Virus record (IMG/VR): IMGVR_UViG_3300034694_000399
Coordinates: 1 to 44,369 of that record
Origin: a virus
Strand: one strand, 5' to 3'
Length of the DNA stretch: 44,369 nucleotides
Shown: positions 15,076 through 24,220 of the stretch, piece after piece
Position numbering within the stretch: position 1 is the stretch's first letter
How the letters are laid out: every line of letters starts with the position of its first letter
Program-made: the position numbers and the translations under genes
The notes under the pieces: generated by a model
What the model was told of the DNA's origin: nothing
Seen by the model: only the letters and a program-made list of their open reading frames with translations
The model's database searches: none

Positions 15076-16794
15076 TTATATTGGGGGGGTGCAAGTTTGT
15101 ATGTTACTTACAACTCCGTTTGTTACTGTAATATATTGACCGTTATCCATTAAATAGTTTTGGTCTGTAGCCCTAGTCACTCCGTCATGGTCTAAGAAAA
15201 TAGGATTGTTTAGAACAGGATAAACATTGACTGCATTCTGAAATCTTGCAAAGAAAAAAGTTCCTGTTACAGGTTGACAGAAAGTAGAAGAACCAATAGC
15301 ATTAGCCGTAAAGCTAGGTAAAGCCGCAGGACACTCTACTGACAAGTTCCATCCTGTACTTGCACATGGGCCTAAAACCTCTATAGAGACAGTACCTGGT
15401 GATGCGTTTGGCTTAGGTATAACCATAAGGTTAAATTGAGATTGACCTCCTCTAATATCATCTCCTGTATTAATTGTTATACTTCGAGTAGAAGGGGTGT
15501 CTGCTATCCATCCATTTGAGTCATAGCCATTAAAAGCGTTATAAACACCTGTATTAGGTGTAGCTGGAACACAGTTGTCTGTAGGGTCTCCTAGTATAGT
15601 AAAGGCATTTGCCACACCACTAGTAGACTGTAAGTTTCCATCTGAAGCGCTTGATAGTCTATTGTAAAAAACACCATCATATAATACTCTTATTCCGTCA
15701 GGAATACTAGCAGGGTTAAAATAAACAAGAATAGCTCCAGTATCTAACGCTGTAGTTCCTGCATCTATATCTAATTGATATACACCTCTTGAACCTGGAG
15801 GTGGGGTCAAAGTTCCTCCACATGGAAGTCCTGCTGGAGTACATGTTCCAGTAGCTATAACAATACCATACTGTATTTCAATATATGTACTGTCAGCTAA
15901 TATTACAAACTGGCTAGTTGCTGTATTGTTTATTGCTGTTACTCCACCATCATCTAGAAAAACGTAGTTCCCAATACCTGGGGTTGCCAATGTTTCAGGA
16001 GTAAAAACTATTGGAAACACGTAAGGGGGGCCTGATACATTTTGTGCGTTTTGTGCAAAGTAATAATTTATTGTTGCAGCACCACAAGTATCATCTGCTT
16101 GAACACTAGAACCTAGGAAACTATCTAACTGTATAGGGCAATCTGTTTGAAAAGTAAAAAAAGTATCTTGAATAGGAGCGTAATAATCAATATTAATAAC
16201 ACTAGCGCTTACTATGTTTTTAGGTATAACCTGAGTATATACCCTTGTTCCACCTCCCCTTAAGTCAATCTGATTAGAATTAACTGTAATAGCTTGAGAA
16301 GTTCCAGAAGATGCATATGTTCCATCTGTTTGTATATTATAGACAAGAATTGGAGGTGTGGTCGATGGGGTTTGCCCAGGCTGTCCATAATAAGTTGGCT
16401 CACCAGATGGAGTATTAAGTCCAACTGGCCCTCCTACATTGCCTATATATGTAAGCTGATTATATGTCTGTCCATTATATGTGGATAAAACACCATCTGG
16501 CTTCGTAAATCCAGTAATAGAATATACAACTACAGCTCCAACACCTGTCCCTCCACTTATTTCTGCTAAAAAAGTGCCTCTTATATCTCTAGATTCTCCT
16601 GCGATTTCTCCACAAGGCAAGGCACAAGCAGGGCATATTATTTCAGGTGAAAGAAACCCTCCTACTTGTTCTCTATATATACCATTAAACTGATAAAACC
16701 CATCTGGAGATTTAATCAATAAATTAACATCATCGTAAACAGATATTGCTGTTGCGAAGTTTTCAGAATCAATAAATTTATTTACTACACTCAT
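15076..16794 (-). CDS. tail appendage protein with two tandem domain copies (572 aa)
   Basis: A short N-terminal anchor (residues 1-53, NKFIDSENFATAISVYDDVN and DGFYQFNGIYR) is followed by two related copies of about 265 residues, at 54-317 and 318-571. Each copy opens with a cysteine knot-like CPACALPCG or CTPAGLPCG. Each then has a GAxxVYF strand, PDGVxxxYNGxxYNxL, a RGGxxxxxxxVIPK segment and a closing FLDxxGV strand. Composition is Gly/Thr/Pro/Cys-rich beta structure, as in secreted or virion surface proteins. The anchor resembles N-termini of tail proteins in crAss-like phages. It is probably a receptor-contacting appendage attached to the stabilization protein encoded just upstream. Confidence 0.6.
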   Translation of the reverse strand: MSVVNKFIDSENFATAISVYDDVNLLIKSPDGFYQFNGIYREQVGGFLSPEIICPACALPCGEIAGESRDIRGTFLAEISGGTGVGAVVVYSITGFTKPDGVLSTYNGQTYNQLTYIGNVGGPVGLNTPSGEPTYYGQPGQTPSTTPPILVYNIQTDGTYASSGTSQAITVNSNQIDLRGGGTRVYTQVIPKNIVSASVINIDYYAPIQDTFFTFQTDCPIQLDSFLGSSVQADDTCGAATINYYFAQNAQNVSGPPYVFPIVFTPETLATPGIGNYVFLDDGGVTAINNTATSQFVILADSTYIEIQYGIVIATGTCTPAGLPCGGTLTPPPGSRGVYQLDIDAGTTALDTGAILVYFNPASIPDGIRVLYDGVFYNRLSSASDGNLQSTSGVANAFTILGDPTDNCVPATPNTGVYNAFNGYDSNGWIADTPSTRSITINTGDDIRGGQSQFNLMVIPKPNASPGTVSIEVLGPCASTGWNLSVECPAALPSFTANAIGSSTFCQPVTGTFFFARFQNAVNVYPVLNNPIFLDHDGVTRATDQNYLMDNGQYITVTNGVVSNIQTCTPPI

Positions 16795-16816
16795 TTTTTT
16801 TAATTAATTTTAATAT

Positions 16817-19800
16817 TTAACACGTACCTAAATCGTTTAGTGGTTCATTTGTTGATATTATTTCTGTAGCACAAAACTCTTCACCTTGACAAATTGGGCT
16901 GCTACATTGTTTAAATATAGTTTGCTGGTCTCCATCACAATCAAGATATGTGATTTGTAAAGTATTGTCATAAGGTATACTTTTATATCTATTACAAACT
17001 GGTGGAGGCGGTGGGCCTCCAGTACATCCACAACAAGAATCTAAAGCGGTAACATCATAACATAACTCTATAGGTGTAGGGCTTCTTAAATCCCAAACTA
17101 AATACAAATAAGTATTAGCTGTGTTATAAATGAATTGAGCTTCGTAATTTTCAGGACCTCCTGAAATTGGAGTTGCTGTATTTAATAATGGAAGTAATAC
17201 ATCAATATCTACTTCATCGTAATTTGTATTAGTTGATAGGTATTTTAGTTTCCCTGCATTAGGATTAAATTCATAAGTTTGACCTGCATTTTGTCTAATC
17301 TGCATAACAACAGTAGATCCTTCAGGAGGCAAAGCTCCAAAAGAAGCAGGACCAGTAGACTCTGTAAATAAAGAAACACCATCTGATTCTAAAACAACAG
17401 AATTAGTGCTGTAAGGACTTAAATAAGATCCTTGTGTCCACCTGTATCTTACATCTGTAGTTAAAGGAGCGTCTCCTTCAAAGTTTACAACTATTTCTTT
17501 AACTGTTACGTCTGGAGCTATTGGACATTCAAAATTAATATCATAGTCAGAAACAACAATTGGTGTAGTGGTCACTTCCACATATCTAGGGCTGTTTTGT
17601 GTTTTATTAAAAGAAACACTACCTATCCCTGAGACATCTTGATTTATAACTTCAGTTCCATTCCATATAGCAGTTATATTTACTTGACCATTTACGTTAT
17701 ATGAAAAAGGTATTGTACCTATTACAGTAGTACAATCAAGGTTTAGTGTATAAGGATCTTCTCCGTTTCTTACTGTTAACACATATCCGCACTCTTTTTC
17801 TTCTGGTGGTTGAGGTATAATTTGTGTATTCGAGCTTAAAACATATTCATTCATGTATGGATCGTATCCACCTAGTTTTTGAGTTTCAAAAGAAGTTGTA
17901 AATAAGTCTCTAAACCAAGAACGCATTCCTACTGTAGATATTACATTTAATTGGTCTGTTTTAGCAGATCCTCCTTTTAATTCTATTACTGAACTTCTTT
18001 TTGAGTCCGTAAAATAAACATTATAACCATAAGAAGTAAAACTCTCTGGATTACTGCTTATTCCAAATTCCTCTATTCTAGCTAATTGAGTACCAAGAAC
18101 CTCAGGTACTGATGTTATAGCTCCACCTGCTGCTGCATCAGAAAGCAAGTTTTTTCCTACTAACAAATAAGATATCTTATCTTCTTGAAGAGTTAAGATG
18201 TCTGTCTGTCTTGAATGCATTCTTCTAATCGGTCCGTATGATGTTTCTAATGTTTTAAAATTAGCTAAAGCCAGGTTAAATTGATTTAACTTATTTAAGT
18301 TAGTTTCTTGATTAAAAACTCCACTATAAGTTACATCAGCAAACCTATGACTTTCTTTGTATTGTTCTTCTGAAACAGATGTTACTTTTTCTCCAAGTTG
18401 TATAAATGGTTTTGTAAGTCCAGATAAAACATGATTCTCTTCCGCTCCATTCCCAAAAGAATAAGAATTAAAAAAAGTTAAATCAACAATAGCAGGGTTT
18501 GTTAAAGTTTGGTCTTGGTCAGCATCTGAATTTCCTGACAAATGAAGTCCATTTACAATGTCAAATGTCTGTTCATTTTCATAATACAATTCATCATTTG
18601 CATCTAATGGCTCAGTTTCAAAAATAGTTAAAGTAGATGCTCTTTCTACTTGAAGATTAATGCTAGCATAAGAATTTCTTGGTCTAAAACCACCACATCT
18701 AGGAGTTCCTGATTGATAGCAAAATCTTAAAGGCGATGTTGGAGTAGCTTGCTGAAATCCTACATAACTATTACCTGTTGTTGCTAATCGATCCTCAAAA
18801 ATCTTTATATCATCATACTGAATTTGATTATTTTGAGCATTATCATCACTACCTGATGAAATTCCATTTGTAAAATCAATATTATCTCCTAACACCCAAT
18901 CATGTAAACTATCATAATCATTTGAAGATATAAATTTTTTGCTCCAATCATAATATCTACTTCCACATCCTCCACCTCGACTATATCTAGTAGCATTAAT
19001 GGTTATCTCTATAAGAGAACCTGCTGGAACAGTCCATGGAATATAGTCCCCAGGATTATCCTCATCTTCAATAGAGCATGAAACATTAACTAAAGGCTTA
19101 TCTCTGCTGCCTCCATCACTAGTCTCTTCTATTCTAGAATTTGGCGGTTTATTTGCCGCAAAGTTAGTGGGCTTTACTAACATGTAAGTCCCTGTTGGCT
19201 GACCACATTCTTGTGATCCTGGCAAAATATTTCCGTCAATATCTTTTTCACAAAGAAAATCTTTAGCCTCAGATCCAAAACCTAAAACTTTTGTTGTAGC
19301 GCAATTTAAAACAGGGCCATTTGTATCTGCTTTGATGTATAACACATCGTTATCTTTTACCTTGTCCCTATTGTCTCCCTGAAGCAAATAGTAAGCGTCT
19401 CCTGTCTCTTCTTCTCTAAAGAATATATTGCTGTATATTGTTCTGTAAAGTCCCTTAGACTCTTTAATTACGAATTTATATTTTGTAGCCCAATAAGGAG
19501 GGTAGCTATTCATTTGAACCCTAACACTGTTTTTGTCAACTGAATTAAAGCAAGGAATAAAAATAGTATTATCTGTATCAACTAGAGCGGTTGATGCTCT
19601 TCCGTAATCATCTAAATAAACTACTGCTATTTCATAATCTCTGTTACTGTGTAAACTTTGTTTTGATCCATCTAATGCATAAAAACCTTCTGCAGAAACA
19701 CAGCTTATATATTCATAAGCAAAATTTCCTAATGGAGCTGGAGGCTGTACTGTTTGGTCATATTCTTCAAATTTTAATGCAGGCGCAATAAATGAAATTA

Positions 19801-21391
19801 CATCACTTCCAAAAGAAGATTCAATAATAAAACCCTGGGGTGTTCCACTTATTCCAAAACCGACTTTTTCCCAGTTTTGTTTAGCTACTGACGAACAAAT
19901 AAACGAATCAGTAACAGACGTTCCTGTTTCTGTTCCTCCTGAAACAGGAATACAAGTGTTATTAGCTATAGGGATAAAAGAACTAATAGCATTAATGAAT
20001 TCTGGGCTAGTAGCCATTTCATGAACGCTACCAAAATCTGTTTGAAGATTAAATATGAAATTATATTGAAAAATATTCTCTGGTTGACTTTGATCGTCAT
20101 ACGATGGGTCTCCACTATAAACAGATCCATTGTAATCAAAATCAACTCCAATTTGCGCTCCTTCAACTAACTGTATATTATCGCCTCCAAAATCAATTGA
20201 TACTTTTGAATTTACAACATTAACAGCTCCGTCAATAGTGTATTGAAAGCCTTCTCTGTCTCCTGCTATACTATCAGATTCTTGAAGCTCAGATATAAGT
20301 TGTAAATCATAATCAAGGTAAATAGAAGCTCCATCTTTATCGACTATGTCGTAACCATCAATGTAATTACCGTACATCAATCTATTTCCCATAATAGTTT
20401 GTGCTTGAGCAACTCTAGGAACATTGTCAAACAATCTTAATAATTGAGCTTCAGGTAATGTTGTGAATATTTTTTGATTTGTAAAAGTTATTGTTTGATC
20501 TGTACTGTCTAACCAACCCTCATTTTCTTTATTAAATCTTTCAACAACATTTATGCTTTGACTAGTGCTAAATTTAAATAAAACATCTAAATCTTTTACA
20601 TTTCTACCTCCAGTGTCAAAAGTTACTTTTACTGAATTAAATATATTTCTCATCCCTTCTTGATTATAGTTGCTATAATCAAATCGAAAAGGACCAGGTG
20701 TAAAAGCATATTCGCTAAATGGAGATATCGCTGAGTACTCACCATCTTCATATTGCCATCTATAGGCAAAACTAAGTAGTATTTCCTCCATAAAATTCTC
20801 TCCCCCACCTATTTGAAATTGTTCTATTTCAGGTGCGTTTAATGGTGGAGCGACAATAACTCCAATATCTTGCTCTGTTATTTGGTCAATTGTTGTGCCA
20901 GGGTCTGGATTTAGATAAGTTCTTTCAACATTTATCTTTCTAGGAGCATTTAAGTTGTCTGTAAAAAATAAAAATTCACCTATTAAGTTTATTCCATTAA
21001 CTAAAAAGTCTTTGTCAAAATTTAAAATTGAAGTAGAAATTACATGATAATCTAAAACAAATGTTCTTGTATTATATGATGTTATTAAATCTACTTTACC
21101 TGTTGAAGAAACAGGGTTAGATTCATCACTAACAAACCAATATATTGTTTCATTTGCCCCATCTTCATAAGCTCCAATACATTTAGCACCAGAACTTAAT
21201 GGCTGACCATTAAAATTAAGTTGAGCAATTAAATCGTTACCTTTTGAGTTTTCAACAGCTCCTATTTCAGTGCCTTCTGTAGAACCCAATCTAACATTTA
21301 AAGCATCAATGTATTCACCTTGAGGTACAAGGCGTTCATCAACACTTTTATTCATTCTCCCTTTTATGAAATTTTTTGAAATATTAGGCAT
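16817..21391 (-). CDS. phage tail stabilization protein (crAss-like / P22 gp10-type role)
   Basis: The N-terminal signature FIKGRMNKSVDERLVPQGEYIDALNVRLGS, with GAVENSKGN, is the hallmark of the large stabilization protein of crAss-like and related phages. Long beta-propeller-like repeats follow through about residue 1150, many with GxxxxxxxFVLDYH- or IYWFVSD-type strands. The C-terminal third has Ig-like beta stretches and a Cys-rich end (CCGCTGG then proline run, and a final CDGDQQ/CSSPIC segment). At 1524 residues it is longer than many homologues. It should sit at the tail hub below the ring proteins and hold the appendages. It is 2 nt from the upstream ring-like gene. Confidence 0.8.
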   Translation of the reverse strand: MPNISKNFIKGRMNKSVDERLVPQGEYIDALNVRLGSTEGTEIGAVENSKGNDLIAQLNFNGQPLSSGAKCIGAYEDGANETIYWFVSDESNPVSSTGKVDLITSYNTRTFVLDYHVISTSILNFDKDFLVNGINLIGEFLFFTDNLNAPRKINVERTYLNPDPGTTIDQITEQDIGVIVAPPLNAPEIEQFQIGGGENFMEEILLSFAYRWQYEDGEYSAISPFSEYAFTPGPFRFDYSNYNQEGMRNIFNSVKVTFDTGGRNVKDLDVLFKFSTSQSINVVERFNKENEGWLDSTDQTITFTNQKIFTTLPEAQLLRLFDNVPRVAQAQTIMGNRLMYGNYIDGYDIVDKDGASIYLDYDLQLISELQESDSIAGDREGFQYTIDGAVNVVNSKVSIDFGGDNIQLVEGAQIGVDFDYNGSVYSGDPSYDDQSQPENIFQYNFIFNLQTDFGSVHEMATSPEFINAISSFIPIANNTCIPVSGGTETGTSVTDSFICSSVAKQNWEKVGFGISGTPQGFIIESSFGSDVISFIAPALKFEEYDQTVQPPAPLGNFAYEYISCVSAEGFYALDGSKQSLHSNRDYEIAVVYLDDYGRASTALVDTDNTIFIPCFNSVDKNSVRVQMNSYPPYWATKYKFVIKESKGLYRTIYSNIFFREEETGDAYYLLQGDNRDKVKDNDVLYIKADTNGPVLNCATTKVLGFGSEAKDFLCEKDIDGNILPGSQECGQPTGTYMLVKPTNFAANKPPNSRIEETSDGGSRDKPLVNVSCSIEDEDNPGDYIPWTVPAGSLIEITINATRYSRGGGCGSRYYDWSKKFISSNDYDSLHDWVLGDNIDFTNGISSGSDDNAQNNQIQYDDIKIFEDRLATTGNSYVGFQQATPTSPLRFCYQSGTPRCGGFRPRNSYASINLQVERASTLTIFETEPLDANDELYYENEQTFDIVNGLHLSGNSDADQDQTLTNPAIVDLTFFNSYSFGNGAEENHVLSGLTKPFIQLGEKVTSVSEEQYKESHRFADVTYSGVFNQETNLNKLNQFNLALANFKTLETSYGPIRRMHSRQTDILTLQEDKISYLLVGKNLLSDAAAGGAITSVPEVLGTQLARIEEFGISSNPESFTSYGYNVYFTDSKRSSVIELKGGSAKTDQLNVISTVGMRSWFRDLFTTSFETQKLGGYDPYMNEYVLSSNTQIIPQPPEEKECGYVLTVRNGEDPYTLNLDCTTVIGTIPFSYNVNGQVNITAIWNGTEVINQDVSGIGSVSFNKTQNSPRYVEVTTTPIVVSDYDINFECPIAPDVTVKEIVVNFEGDAPLTTDVRYRWTQGSYLSPYSTNSVVLESDGVSLFTESTGPASFGALPPEGSTVVMQIRQNAGQTYEFNPNAGKLKYLSTNTNYDEVDIDVLLPLLNTATPISGGPENYEAQFIYNTANTYLYLVWDLRSPTPIELCYDVTALDSCCGCTGGPPPPPVCNRYKSIPYDNTLQITYLDCDGDQQTIFKQCSSPICQGEEFCATEIISTNEPLNDLGTC

Positions 21392-21392
21392 A

Positions 21393-22319
21393 TTATTTTA
21401 TCCATTTATTTTGACCCCTTAAATTCATTAATAATCTACTAGGGTGTATATTGCTTAATCTTAATTTTGCATTTCTTAAAAGAGCTGATTTTTCTTTTTT
21501 AAGTCTAGTTACTATATATTCTTGAACTCCAATCTTATTGTTTAATATTGTGTATTTCATATATGCATAAACAAATTCTTCAAACAGTTTATTTACACTA
21601 ATTAAAGAGTCATCTCCTTTTTCCATTCCATCTGAAACATATTCCAAAACACAAAGCTCATCTGCCATGTCTGAGCTAAAATTAATAACTCCACCTGATT
21701 TATTTATACTAAACGTAGGGTTTTGATTAGCAGTCTCTGTGTTAAGCCCATATCTTCCACCTATTGGATATTCAAAATACCATACACCGTTAGAAAAATA
21801 ACCTTCTTGTCCGTTATAAGGGCTTTGCTGGTTTAAATATATTGATTTTTTACCTCCTGTAATTCTTTGTAAATCTATTGTAGAAGTAGAAGGTTTAAGT
21901 ATATTCCCATCATGATCAAATAATATTCTACAATTATTGTCCTGCAAATAAGCATCACTCCAATTTGTTTGAATATTTTCACTAAGAGGCATTAGTGTAC
22001 CATTCTTGTACAAAGATATTCTTACCCAATTTACATAATCAGAAGGCAACACAAATCTTAATGTGTCACATACTTGTAATTCAAGTATTTTTATTTCTTT
22101 TAAAGAATCGTAATTTAATTCTTGTATAGCTCTTTTTGCGTGAAAAAGTATATTATATCTTTCAACATTATTTATAAGTTTATCGTTACCAACATACATC
22201 AACATGAAGTTGTTTACAATATCCTCTAATGGTATATACTGATATGAACCCCAATTCTCATCTTCTGTGTTTGGGTTTCCTGTATTCTCGTAGTAAGTAT
22301 AATCGTTTATATATGCCAT
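21393..22319 (-). CDS. head-tail ring / adaptor protein 2 (crAss-like)
   Basis: A 308-residue protein with a mixed fold and helical C-terminus (NKLFEEFVYAYMKYTILNNK, RLKKEKSALLRNAKLRLSNI). It includes the helix FHAKRAIQELNYDSLKEIK and the strand pair RFVLPSDYVNWVRISLYKNG, a pattern I associate with the ring or tail-tubular-like proteins of crAss-like phages. It lies between a second ring-like gene and the stabilization protein, the expected order for neck proteins. Starts and stops are separated by only 1-2 nt on both sides, so it is translationally coupled. The exact ring number is not determinable. Confidence 0.65.
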   Translation of the reverse strand: MAYINDYTYYENTGNPNTEDENWGSYQYIPLEDIVNNFMLMYVGNDKLINNVERYNILFHAKRAIQELNYDSLKEIKILELQVCDTLRFVLPSDYVNWVRISLYKNGTLMPLSENIQTNWSDAYLQDNNCRILFDHDGNILKPSTSTIDLQRITGGKKSIYLNQQSPYNGQEGYFSNGVWYFEYPIGGRYGLNTETANQNPTFSINKSGGVINFSSDMADELCVLEYVSDGMEKGDDSLISVNKLFEEFVYAYMKYTILNNKIGVQEYIVTRLKKEKSALLRNAKLRLSNIHPSRLLMNLRGQNKWIK

Positions 22320-22321
22320 AA

Positions 22322-23311
22322 TTATTGTCCTTCTTGGTTATTTGCTTCCTGTTCCTCTACTTTCCCAAATTTAGCTACATCCATCTCTCTAACTGAAACC
22401 CCTGCATACTGAAGTATTTTGTTTATCAAGTTTGTCTCATCTGAAGCAGGTAGCTCAAAATCTTGGTAATCCGCAGCTGTCTCATCAAACGATGGCTCAC
22501 CTCCAGGGAATTGAGCATATGTCCAATTAGGATCATTGGGGTATCTTACATATTGAGAAACAACTGTGCCTGTGTTATTTATTGATTCAGGATAAACTGT
22601 AATCGTGTTTCCTGTATTTATATTATTTGCACCACCTAAAACATAAGCTGGATACATTAAACTTGGAGATGTAAGATGTGAAGAGTTTAAATAAAATATT
22701 TTATTTTGAGAAACTCTTTCTATTTCTTTTATTCCTTTTGTACTTGAAATAGAATAAGAAGAACCTATATATCCTCCTGTAAAAAAATCATTAGTTGATA
22801 TTGTCAATTGAGTCTCACTATCTACACTTACTACAAAAGCACTTCCTCCAGAATATAACTCTCCTCCTGTAGTATTTACTATTAACTGACCTGCAGCTAC
22901 TTGACCTCCAGATACAAAATTTGCAGCAGAATCTATTAAAGTGTTTCCTGTCGAACCCAAAGTTAATGTACCTGTTGCTGTGATATTTGGATAATAGTTT
23001 ATTTTATCTATTAAATAGTAATCATTAGGTAAATCAAATAAATTTATACCTACATTAATTAATCCTTTAGTAGAAGAAAAACTATCTATTACTTCAATTA
23101 AACCTTTTACTAGATCAGCATATTCGCTTCCAGAAATTCTTTTGTTTTGTTTTACTATCTGTGAATTATATTGATAGAAGTAATCTTCAAATAAATCTAA
23201 CTGTGCTTGTTTTGCGTATAGGTTGAAATCATTTGGAGTAATATATCCAAAATTATTTTTATTTACAATAGAAAGAACAGTTGCTCTGACTGTATTTATT
23301 AATGATGCCAT
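22322..23311 (-). CDS. head-tail ring / adaptor protein 1 (crAss-like)
   Basis: A 329-residue protein. The N-terminal helix-rich part (residues 1-95: NNFGYITPNDFNLYAKQAQLDLFEDYF) and the LPNDYYLIDKINYY strand are typical of neck/adaptor proteins in Bacteroidota phages. A beta insertion of about 70 residues rich in T, S and G follows (around 110-180), and then a C-terminal helix (DETNLINKILQYAGVSVREMDV). It is the first gene after a terminator-promoter pair, so it probably heads its own tail transcript. Confidence 0.65.
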   Translation of the reverse strand: MASLINTVRATVLSIVNKNNFGYITPNDFNLYAKQAQLDLFEDYFYQYNSQIVKQNKRISGSEYADLVKGLIEVIDSFSSTKGLINVGINLFDLPNDYYLIDKINYYPNITATGTLTLGSTGNTLIDSAANFVSGGQVAAGQLIVNTTGGELYSGGSAFVVSVDSETQLTISTNDFFTGGYIGSSYSISSTKGIKEIERVSQNKIFYLNSSHLTSPSLMYPAYVLGGANNINTGNTITVYPESINNTGTVVSQYVRYPNDPNWTYAQFPGGEPSFDETAADYQDFELPASDETNLINKILQYAGVSVREMDVAKFGKVEEQEANNQEGQ

Positions 23312-23329
23312 TCTTTATTTTTCTTTGAA

Positions 23330-23337
23330 CAAAGATA
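23330..23337 (-). promoter_or_regulatory. Bacteroidota-type -7 element upstream of the ring/tail genes
   Basis: The minus strand reads TATCTTTG, within TTTGTATCTTTG. It lies directly after the U-run of the terminator at 23338-23373 and 18 nt before the ring protein start. This suggests re-initiation of transcription for the tail module. The -33 region would fall in the terminator stem and shows no TTTG. Confidence 0.55.
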
Positions 23338-23373
23338 CAAAAAAAAAAGAGGCCTCATTTCTGAAAGCCTCTT
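23338..23373 (-). terminator. rho-independent terminator between head and tail modules
   Basis: A 7-bp perfect stem, AAGAGGC (23347-23353) with GCCTCTT (23367-23373) and a 13-nt loop, is followed on the minus strand by a run of ten or more U. It lies about 29 nt after the stop of the 248-residue head gene and just before the promoter element at 23330. Confidence 0.8.
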
Positions 23374-23401
23374 CTTGTTTAACACCTATTTAGTTGTATT
23401 T

Positions 23402-24148
23402 TTAATCTACTTTATCTTCTAATATTCTTAGAACTTCCAAGCCTTCATCACTTTGAAGGAATGATGCTAAAATAAATAAAGGATCTTCACCATAAGGAAC
23501 TGTAAGTAATTTCTTTTTGTTTCCTTTTAAGTTATAATAAACATCTTTTTTATTCTTCAACAACAACAAACCTTCACTAAAAAATTTAGAACATTTGTTT
23601 TGAAGAGATAATAAAGGGTCGTTAATAGACTCTAAAAAATCCTCAGGATATCTACTCGCAAACAATCTAACATCACGCTTTAACTCTGCAGATGTCATTC
23701 TATCTACTTTTACTCCCATTACGACTCTAGCTATTGTTTCCAACATCTCAATGTCTAATTCTTTAGCTGCTATCATTGCATCTAAAGCTAAATCCATGCT
23801 ATCTACATCTACACTAGCGTCTTTTTCTTTATCAACTTCAATAAAATCATTTCCATTTGCAGGATGATGTGCTAGAAATTTTTGTAAAATTTGGTTTTGT
23901 TTTGGAACTCTTAAAAATCCATCTTCAAAGATAATTGGTTCTAAAAGAACATTTCCATCTTGCTCATCTTCAAAAATAGTTTTTTGATTCTTAGCATATC
24001 GCATAGATCTGTTTTGTCCAGTTTCTTCGTCAAAATAAAGTAAACTACTTCTTTTAGTATTTCTTGATGGAATTGTGTAGCTCAATGGAGCTTTGTCTCT
24101 GGTAAGTTTGTAGCTTTTGTCAACAAAAGCCTCTTTGTTTTTTTTCAT
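23402..24148 (-). CDS. conserved head-region protein downstream of MCP (248 aa)
   Basis: The N-terminal half has a conserved-looking strand series: YTIPSRNTKRSSLLYFDEETGQNRSMRYAKN, then IFEDEQDG, then FEDGFLRVPKQNQ and LAHHPANG. This pattern is familiar from head regions of Bacteroidota phages. The C-terminal half is helical, and residues about 150-235 end with FLQSDEGLEVLRILEDKVD. It is probably a virion-associated head protein, perhaps completion or decoration, but no function is established that I can name. It is bracketed by two intrinsic terminators, so its level is set separately from the MCP and tail genes. Confidence 0.65.
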   Translation of the reverse strand: MKKNKEAFVDKSYKLTRDKAPLSYTIPSRNTKRSSLLYFDEETGQNRSMRYAKNQKTIFEDEQDGNVLLEPIIFEDGFLRVPKQNQILQKFLAHHPANGNDFIEVDKEKDASVDVDSMDLALDAMIAAKELDIEMLETIARVVMGVKVDRMTSAELKRDVRLFASRYPEDFLESINDPLLSLQNKCSKFFSEGLLLLKNKKDVYYNLKGNKKKLLTVPYGEDPLFILASFLQSDEGLEVLRILEDKVD

Positions 24149-24179
24149 TTGATTACGATTTAATTTTAATAAAAAAAAA

Positions 24180-24197
24180 GGGTGAGGTTAATCACCC
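24180..24197 (-). terminator. rho-independent terminator after the major capsid gene
   Basis: The inverted repeat GGGTGA (24180-24185) / TCACCC (24192-24197) has a 6-nt loop, flanking A/T pairs that extend the stem, and a run of nine A on the plus strand (24171-24179) that becomes the U-run of the minus transcript. It lies about 24 nt after the MCP stop. No promoter is seen between it and the next gene, so read-through must supply downstream expression. Confidence 0.8.
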
Positions 24198-24220
24198 CTT
24201 TTATTGTAATTATCTATATC

